Source of the DNA: Laguncularia racemosa
Taxonomy: Eukaryota > Streptophyta > Magnoliopsida > Myrtales > Combretaceae
Reading direction: 5' to 3'
Assembly: GCA_037954665.1 (NCBI GenBank)
Contig: JBBMOL010000562.1
Coordinates: 94,036-158,035 of the forward strand
DNA length: 64,000 nt
The notes under the pieces were generated by a model. It did not search any database and was not told the DNA's origin. It saw nothing but the letters and a program-made list of their open reading frames with translations. The position numbers and the translations under genes are program-made. The stretch's first letter is position 1. Every line of letters starts with the position of its first letter. Below are positions 44,714-55,259 of this stretch, in pieces.

Positions 44714-44899
44714 TCTTTTTGGTATCAGAGAAATATCTTATTTAGATTTAATATTGAACACACCATTGTTATCGAATTGGTTCAAAAGCATAGAAATTTG
44801 ATGCTAATGTTCATGAGAATGAAGCTAGTTTGAATGACATTGTTTTATTGTCTTTCAAATTGGTTTTGTATGTGCTTAATCTTGGATTTGAGCACATCA
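44714..44899 (+). mobile_element. Terminal fragment after B3: second primer-binding site and possible LTR end
   Basis: TTTTTGGTATCAGAG (44716-44730) repeats the B leader start right after the B3 3' LTR, so the LTR is shared with another lost copy. The following 160 bp matches nothing else here but ends TTGAGCACATCA at 44899, like a B LTR end. MULE coding sequence resumes at 44900. Confidence 0.45.
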
Positions 44900-45800
44900 A
44901 TAACTTATCATTAGGTTGATATGTGTGTGTGGACCCTCAAATCTAATAACTATAAACAACTCCTCTAGCTTCTTCTTTTAGGCCCTAAGCCTCTACTTAC
45001 AACTATCTTCTCTTTTTGAACAATAAACAGACCAAAGCAACGTCTTAGATTCTACAATAGTGAAGTTACAACGGTTTTTCACATGATAAGACTTAACTGC
45101 TTAAACCACATTTGCCTTTGTCCTAAATCTCATGCCTTTATAGAACTTGCCACTGCTACTCGAATCACTCCACATTACATTTTGCTCCTCCTCGAAATAG
45201 ATTTAATTTTCATCACCATCAACATTGTAATAGGGAACAGGATCACTAACTACCATACTGAGTGGTTTAGCCAAACTTGGCTGATACATTGCTTATCTGG
45301 AGAACTCAAGTGCGATTGGAGGATCCCCTAAACTGTATCATCTCCTTCAATTTCACTTTCCTCATCTTCCTCCTTAGAGTTTTCCTCATAGTTGAAACTT
45401 TCCTCCTCAAGACCTATTCTAACATCAGTGTCTATTGTAGTTTCCACTCCTAAACACACCATGTAGGGATCATGTGTGTCTGGTCATTGTAATATTGGAG
45501 TAACTGCTCTATCTATTTCATCTTCATCATTCAATGGTGCCTCTTCCATGAGGGTTAGGATAAATACTTCAAATGTCAATGGCTTTAGAGGCATTTCTTC
45601 CATGTTATGTGAGGAATGCGGGTATCTACTTTCATGGAATGTCAGCTGTTCGAAGGAATCCCCCAAATCTTCAGAAATTCTAACATACAACTATTGTATG
45701 CCATGATCTCTAAAGGATTCAATTGTTTCAATCAGATTTTCAACATCATCATCATCTCTAATTACCATCAAGGTATAAGATGCATTTCCCCATGGAAAAT
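44900..45800 (-). pseudogene. MULE transposase, N-terminal part
   Basis: On the minus strand an acidic linker (EEESFNYEENSKEEDEESE, near 45420-45350) is followed by SDSSSSGKFYKGMRFRTKAN and AVKSYHVKN (about 45180-45080). It then reads CNFTIVESKTLLWSVYCSKR, and EGPHTHINLMISY up to 44900. This is the MuDR N-terminal domain (Pfam PF03108 type). The next conserved part, starting near MELEFGYNLQ, is at 30390, on the far side of the LTR block; about 30 residues between the two are missing. The 45690-45484 ORF is the upstream part of the same protein. Confidence 0.8.
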
Positions 45801-46889
45801 AGTCAGCTTATGAATTATCTTAACCATCATTTTGGTTGGATTGATTCCAATACTTCAGCATATTCTATACAAAAATTCGTCATATTTCACATTCTTCTTC
45901 ATTTTCAACTTCTTGACCGGATCCCTATCATATTTCGGACCTCGGTTACCACCCAAAATATTTCCAAATGCGTAGATGCTCAATTTTATGTAGTCATCCC
46001 TTGTTATCTTATCCACAATATATATAAACTATTAGCTATTCGACAAAAAGCGTATAATATTGATTTTTTAAAATTGACAATGCATAACATTGATCTTTTT
46101 CTTGCCATGTAAGAAAAAAAATATTATGTTTCAATTTTAATTTTTACTTTAGAATTTTTTTTAGAAAAATTGGCAATTTTACATAAGACCACAATAAAGA
46201 TTATTTTATAAAAAAAAATTAAAAGTTTTTTTTTAAGGATTATTCAATTACAATTTTTTTTTAACAATATAGATAATAAACCATAAATTTGACATTTAAA
46301 TTTAATATGAAATTTTTTATCAGCATAATGTTGATCTTGTTCCCATACTAACAGAAAAATTAACTACTACATATTACATATCGCAAGATCTATGTAAATC
46401 TTGTCTAACACACTATAAACTAACAACAAGTACTAATATTTTCTAAAAAACATAACATTACAAAGAATCATGGTAAAAGTTTGTCAAATAATGAAAACTA
46501 TCACAGTAATAAAAAAAAACCTCAACTTTTTATCAAAATACATACCAAAATATAGATTAATTAAGTTTTTTCATTGAGGAAATGGTAGATCTCCACGGAC
46601 TCATTTAAATCCCATTGTTTCGTAGCTATAGAAGACCTTCTTCATGCAAAAGAGAAAAATAAATGAAGAAATGGAGTTTGTAGAAGGAAAAATAAGAATG
46701 AATGTGTTCTATTTTTATGTTTGTATTATTAATTTCATATACTATAATGTCAATGACTCTATTAAAGGAAGTTTACATGCATTTTTTTTTTTTTTAGGTT
46801 TGCAAGTTGTAAGCTTATAGTGGACATGTGAACAGTATATATTTAACGAACTCTTTTCGACGGTGGGACTAATTGTATAAGGAGGTGTA
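45801..46889. other. MULE 5' noncoding region
   Basis: AT-rich sequence between the transposase N-terminus and the right terminal inverted repeat. It would contain the transposase promoter and leader. I see no further ORF or motif in it. Confidence 0.5.
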
Positions 46890-47004
46890 TCGTGTATTGA
46901 AGGCGTGTTTTGGATTTGTAATTTCAAGACCCATTTTTTGGAATTTTTTTTGGTACCCTATTTTATGAATTAAAAAAAAAAATATTATTTTAGTAGATTC
47001 CTCT
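46890..47004 (-). repeat. MULE right terminal inverted repeat
   Basis: On the minus strand it starts AGAGGAATCTACTAAAATAA and continues with the poly-T, AAAATAGGGTACC and ATTCCAAAAAATG, matching the left end. Followed on the plus strand by GCATTATGA. Confidence 0.8.
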
Positions 47005-47013
47005 GCATTATGA

Positions 47014-47807
47014 TCTATACATGAATATAAGATGTGTTTTTGAGTAAGAAGGTATTCTTTATGTGTTCTTATAAAGGGTTGGGAAATTTTTATCGTTTTT
47101 TTGTTTTTGTTCTTATTTCTCTTATAAATTAGTGGTTAGTCTAAGTTCATGTGCTAGATTTTGAACTCCATAAATCCATTACTAAGGGGAAAGAAAGGAG
47201 CAATCTCTATTGTTTACCTAGCTATAAGACTCTTTCACATAACTTATCTAAAGATGTTATATCACTAAAGGGGAGAGAAAGAAATATTTTTATTTATCTA
47301 TTTATCTAATACTACATGCATTTTGCAAACTAAATATAATATAATTGGTTTTGTTATGTGGAGTACCTTAAAAAGTTGTCAAGACTACTTTACAATTTGT
47401 AGTTTGTATTTTTTCTGTATATATCCTTTTATTTTTAAAAATATTCTTACCATTCAAAGATTGATGTCAAATCAGAAGTCGGAGCTAAAACACTTCGTAA
47501 TAATGAGCCAAAATGGGATTATAAATACAAGTAATTTATGCTAACAATTCTTGCATATTTAAACAAACTCTTTTTCGAACATTAAAAGACTTTACCTTGG
47601 CAAATTCCATACTTTTATTTTTCATTTCTTGAACTCGCGTATAGATCCAATTATTTTATTTTCCATACCGCATAATACAGATAGGATACGTAATATGGAT
47701 GAAGAAGATCCAACCCCTCATAATAGGAGAACAAGAAGCACAATTTATTATCCCACTGAACAACCTCCCCAATTACTAAAACTAAATAAAACATCCTAAA
47801 AATCATG
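47014..47807. other. Intergenic region, nothing recognised
   Basis: AT-rich and without coding potential on either strand. It lies outside the MULE target duplication and 3' of the thaumatin-like fragment. Confidence 0.5.
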
Positions 47808-48359
47808 CTATAATTCCTGTGGGCAAAAGGTCATCAAATAATCCGCCCCGGAACATGTGCAAGTACTTGAAGGATCATCGTAGGCATAACTATAAGCAGT
47901 TGGGCAGGCATTCTTAAACAGCTGAGAGGACTGTGTTGGCTTGCATGTTCGGGGAGTCGAATAGACTCCGGTGCAACAGTACTCGGGCTTGTTAAACGCC
48001 AGGCAAGCACTCTTGCACGCCACCACCGAACCCGAAGCCGGATCCGATACTTGGAGCTCCTAGGGACAAACCGAATTCAAATCCGATGTACAACCTGCAT
48101 GTTGACAATCCCCGGTTCCACCAATTGGTTTAATCGACATTTTTACATTGTAACCGTCCACTAAGCTGACGTCGTAGAACTCCTTCTCGCTAGCTGCGCT
48201 GCCAACTGTAAACTCCGCCAGAGTAACAGGTGGCGTGCCACCGCCGGAGCACTTGAGTGCGCCACAGTCTCCGGTGAGGCATTTGCCTTGTCCTGAAGCA
48301 TCAAAACTGCAACCAGTTCGTCCCCAAAAACGGCCAGACCAACTTGGTGGTGCGCTGAA
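47808..48359 (-). pseudogene. Thaumatin-like protein (PR-5 family) fragment
   Basis: One frame of 184 codons encodes the C-terminal three-quarters of a thaumatin-like protein, a secreted defence-related protein rich in disulfides. It starts FSAPPSWSGRFWGRTGCSFD, then CLTGDCGALKCSGGGTPPVT, FYDVSLVDGYNVKMSI (the family REDDD-cleft region), CTSDLNSVCP, KPEYCCTGVYSTPRTC and ends YLMTFCPQEL. A single TAG at 48060-48058 replaces the Lys usual in VCPKELQV. The N-terminal 40-50 residues and signal peptide are missing upstream of 48359, where a short tandem duplication begins. A lost first exon is possible, since TTTCAG precedes the coding start. Confidence 0.85.
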
Positions 48360-48475
48360 ATTGGGTATTTACTTGTAATTGCTATTTGCTGATTCGTGTA
48401 TATCAATAGGAAGCGTCCTACAAGTACATCTATGAAATTGGGTATTTACTTGTAATTGCTATTTGCTGATTCGTT
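48357..48475 (+). repeat. 76-bp direct duplication at the TLP break
   Basis: GAAATTGGGTATTTACTTGT and the next 22 bases occur at about 48357 and again at 48433, then diverge. The first copy touches the 5' limit of the thaumatin-like reading frame. Confidence 0.85.
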
Positions 48476-48479
48476 ACTT

Positions 48480-49464
48480 CCTTTTACATCCTCCGTAACG
48501 TGCCAGAAGACAACTAATACAGTTTCGAAAGTTTTTCCATTTTTTGGTATGCTCTAATATAAAAAATATAACTTTTTGAAAGTTTTTATATAAATATTGG
48601 CAAAAATTGGAAGGCCTGGTTGTCCCCCAACTAACTAAAAATCAAGGACTAGTCCCATAAAAATGAGTAGGCAAGACCACCGATTTCCCTAAAAATTGAA
48701 ATCATGTCTTCTAGATATTTTCTAAAAGCACAATTTCATTCAAAAAGATCCAGCTCTCGTAAAATATGCATACATGCATATGAATAAAACTTGTAATCAT
48801 GCATTACGGATATTTATTATGATAAGACGCATATTATATTCTAGGAAGAAAAGGACAAGAACACTGATCCATTGCCGGCTAAGAGTTTCGAGCTAGACAA
48901 ATCCTACTCGCATCATTTCATCCGAGGCCATTAGTTAATTATAATTTACATGTGTATAGAACTAGAATGCACGTTCTGGCATTTCAAAAGTTGCATTCAA
49001 TGTCAAATAATTTAAGGGTAAAATATTTCTTTTATTTATTTTTTGATAAAATGGCATGTTCACTGTTAATATACAGAAATTACTCATTATTTGCGTATGA
49101 TCACATATAATAATGATTTTTAAAGTTAACCAGTTGCAACTATTGACTTAATGCAAGATTGATGAAGTCCAAAATTTTGACGTTTACTCGATTTCAATTA
49201 AACCAACAATCCTCATTTAAAAAATCATAACTTGTTTTTTAGAATTTCACATAGTTGCAACGCTTCAAGGCAAATCTTGATTTTCAATTGATATTTCTAG
49301 TTTTAGTATACATTATGTTTAAATTTTCAAATTTATTTTTTCATTAAAAAGGTAAATGTCGATGAGGATTTGCACAAAAGATCTATTCCCTAAAACTTTT
49401 TGACATTAAACCCTTGTGTGCGCAAGCTTCTCTTAAGATTGTTAACAGGGACATGATTAATAAA
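48480..49464. other. Intergenic region, nothing recognised
   Basis: AT-rich, no coding potential, no repeat matching other parts of the window. Confidence 0.4.
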
Positions 49465-50036
49465 TAAGAAGAAGAAGACGAAGACGAAGACGGCGACCAC
49501 AGTTATGTTCAATAATTGGAGGGATTTGGATGGTGACATTTGATACATTATGAAATATTGAATGGTTGGCATTTGGATCTATTAGACTGTTAAATCGTAC
49601 ATTGTTTTCCACTTGCATGTAGATGGGTGCTTTCATAATTATGCTACGCATCCGCTATACTGAAGATTCAACTATGGCTACAGTGTAATTCTTTTTCAAT
49701 TATTAAATAGTGTTTTTTTTCTTTTATAAAATGCATTGCTCAAATTATGATTATTGGTATTATCTAAAAGTAGAGTTGGTTATTTGTGTTACCAATATAT
49801 ATTTTGTATCCATATTTAAATAGGTTTATATTCATAAAATCTTAACCTGTGATATAACCTATTTATTAATCATGTATAAAAACCTAAATCTGTTATCCAA
49901 CTTGTGTGTCTCATATCTAGGTTGAACTTGTTTATCGATTAAAAAGTTATAAATAAATCTATAAAATACTTACATATTCAATACAAAAAATACAACAATA
50001 AAATTAACTTTTACAAATCCTAATGTCATGAGATCT
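49465..50036 (+). repeat. Direct duplication, copy 1
   Basis: From a GAAGAAGAAGACGAAGACG repeat to CATGAGATCT it matches 52225-52791 with scattered substitutions (for example GGAGGGATTTGGATGGTGAC against GGAGGGATTTGGGTGGTGAC). No coding potential; minus-strand ORFs over the GAA-rich start are low complexity. Confidence 0.88.
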
Positions 50037-52224
50037 TAAAGATTAACTTTTGCAAATACTTCCCATGTCCATTGCACTTTTGTTTGTTTTAACCCCAAGC
50101 TTTTAGCTTCTCATAAAACAATGCTTAAACACCACATTTACTAAAAAGAGAAACTTGCTGTAAAAGTAGCTTTATCACATATATACAACCAAAATAAATC
50201 TAAAGAATATATATAAAGCTAGAACCATTAAATATAGCAATTGAATGCTTTTCCAATGACAAAGAAACGTTTACAAGGTAAAATAGTGCTCTACCATTTA
50301 AAAGGTGCACTTAGTAAAATTAAAAGGACAAAGATAATAGACTTTTAAAAGAAAGAATTGATAGCATACTTTACAAGGTACTCTAAATTCCTTCTAAAGT
50401 CATTTCACATGTGCTTTTTCTACCATCTCAGCACTTTTAGAAGTTGACAACAAAATAAATTACCAATAGTTGCTCTCTTTTAGCAATCAACTAATATCTT
50501 CTATCATTGAGATTCGATTGAATTAAGATTGGTGTGAAAACCAAGGATTTAGATTTCACTTTTTCCTTTTCATTAAGAAAAGAAAAACTATGAGAGTTTT
50601 GCACATATAAAGCATTTTGTGTTAAGTTCTACACCAACCCAACAAGTAACCAAAAATTAGAAATAAAGCAATCCGCTTCCTTCATTTCAAGACCTAAACT
50701 TGAAAACATATACAGCTACTCTGCATCTTCATCACGTTTATCTCATATGTTCTCATTACTCCATCATAAAAGAATCAAAATTTTTCATTAATTTGCTCAC
50801 ATATGATGCACATTTACAAGACTTCTGGCACTTTAGTCATATTATTAAAATACTTGACCGTAGTGATACAATCTCCTACCATAATATATATCACTATAGT
50901 TAACTTTCTTCCCTCTAATATCTCAATTAGGTATTTGACGTGAAAAACAACAAAGCAAAACCAAATCATAATCTAATAACTCCATAGGTTTAGGCCTAGA
51001 ACTAGAAAGAGAAAAGCAGTAATTTTAGGGATGAATGTTAAGTGAAATAAGATTTTTACCTAAGAAGTGAAATGATTTGAAAGAGAATAAATGATAGGGT
51101 TATGTGAAGATGAGTCAACAAGAGAATAAATGAAATTAAGAAAGAGATTTTTACCTCAAAAGTGAAACAGTCTGATTGATTTTACTTATATTGTGTTATT
51201 TCCGAGAGAAACTAAGAAAGAGATAGATATAAAGAAGAGTAAAAAGTGAAATAATTTGATTACTTTTACTTATGTTTAATAAATTGGTCCATAAAAGATC
51301 CACATGTTAGACTCAAACCCGAATACAAATTCTAACTTATTGATTTCAAGTCTCCATTCATTATTAGAGTTAATTTTGGTCAACTCGAACCCAATTATAA
51401 TCATGTTATGTCATGTTCAGGTTTCACGGATTGGATCCTAAATTGCTAGTGTAGGAAAATAAATGTTAATGTGTTGACATATTAAGTTAAATATGTCACT
51501 AGCATGATAATGTTTTGGGTCGAAAGATACAAGCTGACAGAATTTTGTTAAGAATTTTTTTTTTGTTCTCTTGATTTATTTTATGAGTATGTTGTTAGTA
51601 TGGTTTTTATTCATAACCATTTGCATAAGTGGGGGCTTTGGATTAATAAATTCCTAAGAAAAGTTTACATATACTCTTTGCACAAAATTATGATATGTAT
51701 GTTGACTATTAAATGTCTGAATATGGTTAATAATTAAGAGTCTAACGAATTTTCAATTGTGCATTGTTTATGAAATTGTCATTTAATTTAATATGTTTTC
51801 TATGCATGTAATTTTATGTGTTGCACTAATTTTATTTTATTTGTTTATATAAATTATAGAGTTACTTGAAACTGGTGTCCATTTTATAAATATCACTGCT
51901 AAGTTGAATGAGGAAAAACTCAATGGTAACAATTTCATCACAAAGTTCATTTTATCATTAGGCAGTTGAAGGTACTAGAAACCTGTACCATATTGCTTAA
52001 CATAAAAGGGATATATCGTGGTTTACAATGCTTGGAAAAGAACGACCGCAATAAGGCAAATCATCGAACTGAGTACAGTGCAAGATGAAATTGTGTCAAA
52101 TTGAGTAGTAATCCATGATGAAAGAAATAGAGATATTCTCAAGGAGAAATTTAGGGGAACTTTTGAAAGCAAACTATGAAGACTTTACCTTCAAATTTGA
52201 CACTTATAATAAGCGCCAAATCAT
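50037..52224. other. Intergenic region with a possible degenerate copia-type Gag
   Basis: Mostly AT-rich and featureless. Between about 51840 and 52200 the plus strand reads, with stops, HFINITAKLNEEKLNGNNFI and similar, which faintly resembles the N-terminus of Ty1/copia Gag. I would not rely on it. Confidence 0.25.
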
Positions 52225-52791
52225 ACAAGAAGAAGAAGAAGATGATGACGATGACGACAATTATATTTAACAATTGGAGGGATTTGGGTGGTGACATTTG
52301 ATACATTATGAAATATTGAATGGTTGGCATTTTGATCTATTAGACTGTCAAATCGTACAATGTTTTCCACTTACACGTAGATGGGTGCTTTTATAATTAT
52401 GCTACGGATTCGCTATACTGAATATTCAACTATGGCTATAGTGTAATTCTTTTTCAATTATTAAATAGTTTTTTTTTCTTTATAAAACGCATTGCTCAAA
52501 TTATGATTATTGGTATTATCTAAAAGTAGAGTTGGTTATTTGTGTTACTAATATATATTTTGTATCCATATTTAAATGGGTTTATGTTCATAAAATCTTA
52601 ATCTGTGATATAACCTATTTATTAATTATGTATAAAAACCTAAATCCATTATCCAACCCGTATGTCTCATATCTAGGTTGAACTTGTTTATCGATTAAAA
52701 AGTTATAAATAAATCTATAAAATACTTACATATTTAATACAAAAAATACAACAATAAAATTAACTTTTACAAATCCTAATGTCATGAGGTC
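52225..52791 (+). repeat. Direct duplication, copy 2
   Basis: Second copy of 49465-50036. It stops at CATGAGGTC exactly where the T3 LTR begins, while copy 1 continues into other sequence. Confidence 0.88.
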
Positions 52792-54539
52792 TGTTAAGTC
52801 TAATTTTTTAATTTTTTGTTAGATTCCTAATCCGATTCATATTAGATCTTTTGCTCACCCAATATAAATCCTCAACTTAAATTAGGAATCTTATTATTTG
52901 TTTAGAATCACCACCCAACTAGAATTGGGAAAAATTATTGAATTAGAACTAATTAAGCGGATTAATTCTAACTTAGACAACTAGTCAACGAAATCTTCTC
53001 TTTTATTTTTAGAAAAAAAAAAAAGAAGAAGAAAGAAAAACCAGAGATTCTTTACTCGAGAGCTATCCTATTAAAACTCTAAAGTTATCACCTTATCCTT
53101 TTGAAATCTGGGACATGTTCTGATATCTTTTTTATATATATATTTTCTCTTATAAAAAAGAAGATGTTAAAAATTATACTAATAACGATTTGAAAAATGA
53201 TTTTTTTATTCTTTTTAGAGTTACCCCATAAGGGTGCCTACGTACCCACTATTCAGGATCAAATAGGTCGTAGTTCACTTTTTATAAAACTTTAGTGGGT
53301 TAATTAATTTTAATTATGAAAACATGTTCGGTTTACATTTATTATCAATTTAAAGATTTCCAAAAATTTGTAAGCCTAAGCTTTAATATTTTCTTTTTTC
53401 TAAAATATCAAACTTCTTATTTAAGAAAAATTAATTTTTAATTTATTTTGAAAAGGAATTTTTCTAAGTGATAGGAAATAAGACAAAATTCATTATTATT
53501 TAGTATTTTTATTTTTTTATTTATTTATATTTTTTATTTTATTATATATTTTATCACCATAATAGTCACATTTATTTATTTATTAAAAACTCTAAATCTA
53601 ATCAATATTCTAAAAAAAATATTTTTTCTCATATATATTTATATTTTTTCTTATTTATTATAATAATAAATAATAAAAAAATAAACAAATAAATAAATAA
53701 AATAAAAAATTTGACTGACCTGGATACTGATTGCGAATGTGGTGATTCGGGGAGGGTTTGAGAGAAAGAGAGAGAGGAAGAACTCCGGCAAGGTGGTTTC
53801 TCCTATGTTCTTCTTGCTTTCTTCTAGCAAGTCGAGTCCTATTTATAGACTCACAAAATCCCTCTTGATAAGCTTGTATCGGGCTCACGGTTGGAATCTA
53901 TGCTTATCCCTTTTTTTTTATTTGAATCGATCCTTATAGATTTAGTTGTTTTTCATGATTTATCTTACTTCTTTCTATTACGGATGGATGATGATAGAAA
54001 AAATTAGTTTGATTACGTTTGATTCGCGTTTATCAGTGAGCTTTTCTTCCTTTTTTTTTTTTCATTTCCAATGTTGTTGTTGCTATCTAGAGGAAGGAGA
54101 AGATCACGCGACTTGCATGTGCTTGTTCTGGCCAATCATGTGCTGCCACGTGGTAGCTAGAAGGGAAAAAAAAGAAGAAAATGGCACAAAGTGCCTCCAG
54201 TGGGATTTGAACCCATGATCGCACCCCTTCACTGCATGTTCCAGGCCAATACACGAGCTAGTTGTGCTAGCCCAAATCTCGATTTTATTTAACACGCAAA
54301 TTGTATATACGTGTGGCATTTTTATTAATTTTATATTATTTTAAAATTCTAAAATTTTATAAAATTTCCTTGACATCTTTTTTATTATTTCTACCTTCAT
54401 TTTCCAAAATTGGTGTATTATTCCCATTTATTTTTTTTATTATTATTTTTCCTTCATTTATGAAAAATAGAAGAAAAATCGAAAAAAAATTAAAAATGAA
54501 ACATTATTGTGATTAAAGGGCAAAAATGGGATATTTACA
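52792..54539 (-). repeat. T3 LTR
   Basis: 1748 bp, ends TG...CA on the minus strand, adjoining a polypurine tract. Contains the T1-like patches at 53220-53270 and 52930-52960. Very T/A-rich in 53400-53710. Its ORFs (53658-54516) are not convincing genes. Confidence 0.65.
54190..54280 (-). other. tRNA-like sequence in the T3 LTR
   Basis: The minus strand carries a perfect B-box, GGTTCAAATCC (54213-54203), in a T-arm-like context (TGGG-TTCAAAT-CCCA), and an A-box-like TAGCACAACTAG (54269-54258). Spacing fits a polymerase III promoter of a tRNA or SINE head. No convincing acceptor or anticodon stem, so not a functional tRNA. Confidence 0.35.
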
Positions 54540-54739
54540 GCTACCCCTCTTTATAGTAAAGTTTGAAAACTTAACTACAAAGACACCATTTTTGGCTGAT
54601 AGACCGAATGGATAACACCATAGTTAGCTGGCTATCTGAACCTAGTTCTAGTAGGGAATTATTTAATTATTTGTTTGAGTAGGGAAAATTCTCCATGAGC
54701 TAATGATCCCGTGTTGTAAAAAGATGATCACTTTATGAT

Positions 54740-55250
54740 GATTAATACTACTTGGGGAGTGGTCTTAAACCAGAAGCATCTCAACGGACTAGCAACCTAG
54801 AGTAAAATATCATCTAGAAAAGTGCTATATGGGCTAACTAGTCAATGATAGGAAGCATATCAACCTTAAATAGAGATTGTTTAGGAATGTGTTATTGTGA
54901 GTGAACTAATTGATAATAAGAAGCATCTTACAAGATTAGCGATCGTAAAGAAGATATTTCTTAGGAAAGTGCTCTTATGAGCTAGTCAATTGATAATAGG
55001 AAGTGTCTTACAAGACTAGCGACCTTAAAAAAAATGATTATTTAGAAAAGTGCTCTTATGAGCTGACTAATCGATGATAGGAAGCGTTTTACTATAATAA
55101 CAATTGTAATAGGGATATTTAGGAAAGTACCCCATTGTAGGCTAACTGATTGATAGTGGGAAGCATCTTCCTTAGACTTGCTACCCTGAGAGAGGACATT
55201 TAGGAAAGTGCCCCATTGTAGGCTAACTAACTGGTAGTGGGAAGCGTTTT
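54740..55250 (-). repeat. ~80-bp tandem repeat array
   Basis: Successive GGAAGC-type anchors start at 54773, 54852, 54920, 55000, 55081, 55160 and 55241: spacings 79, 68, 80, 81, 79, 81. Each unit has AGGAAAGTGC, GAGCTAACTAATTGATAATA and (further on) ACAAGACTAGCGACC variants. About six and a half imperfect copies. Confidence 0.85.
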
Positions 55251-55259
55251 TTTTTTTTA

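Larger units (their letters stand above)
28314..47004 (-). mobile_element. MULE: MuDR-like DNA transposon split by a 14.5-kb LTR-element block
   Basis: The two ends are inverted copies of each other. Plus strand from 28314 and minus strand from 47004 share the GGAATCYACTAAAATAATA segment, a T-run, AAAATAG with GTACC, ATTCCAAAAA and TTGAA over roughly 95-120 bp. Outside them lie CCATTATGA (28305-28313) and GCATTATGA (47005-47013), a 9-bp duplication with one change, as Mutator-like elements make. Inside is a minus-strand MuDR-type transposase, N-terminus at 45800-44900 and the rest at 30418-28910. Removing 30419-44899 leaves about 4.2 kb, a usual size for an autonomous MULE. Confidence 0.85.
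52792..55250 (-). mobile_element. T3: Tat-like element, 3' LTR and 3' untranslated region only
   Basis: In minus orientation: an approximately 80-bp tandem array (55250-54740), polypurine tract AAAGAGGGGTAG (54541-54554), LTR from TGTAAATATCCC (54539) to GACTTAACA (52792). Tandem arrays just upstream of the polypurine tract are known from Tat-lineage elements. LTR patches match the inferred T1 3' LTR. The coding part and 5' LTR are missing; at about 55250 it meets the Athila-like LTR D. Confidence 0.65.

Noticed and set aside
45083..46112. Plus-strand ORFs as host genes
   Set aside because: They are antisense to the MuDR N-terminal transposase, which is recognisable on the minus strand.
48161..48406. 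81-codon minus-strand ORF
   Set aside because: It is a shifted frame of the thaumatin-like coding sequence, whose true frame is recognisable by its cysteines.
51840..52220. Ty1/copia Gag remnant
   Set aside because: Only a faint word similarity, several stops, no LTR or primer-binding site nearby; listed only as a possibility.
52792..52796. Target duplication for T3
   Set aside because: The far end of T3 is missing, so AGGTC left of the LTR cannot be paired with anything.
54104..54319. 71-codon ORF over the tRNA-like segment
   Set aside because: Translation has no domain and the segment is better explained by polymerase III-like boxes in an LTR.
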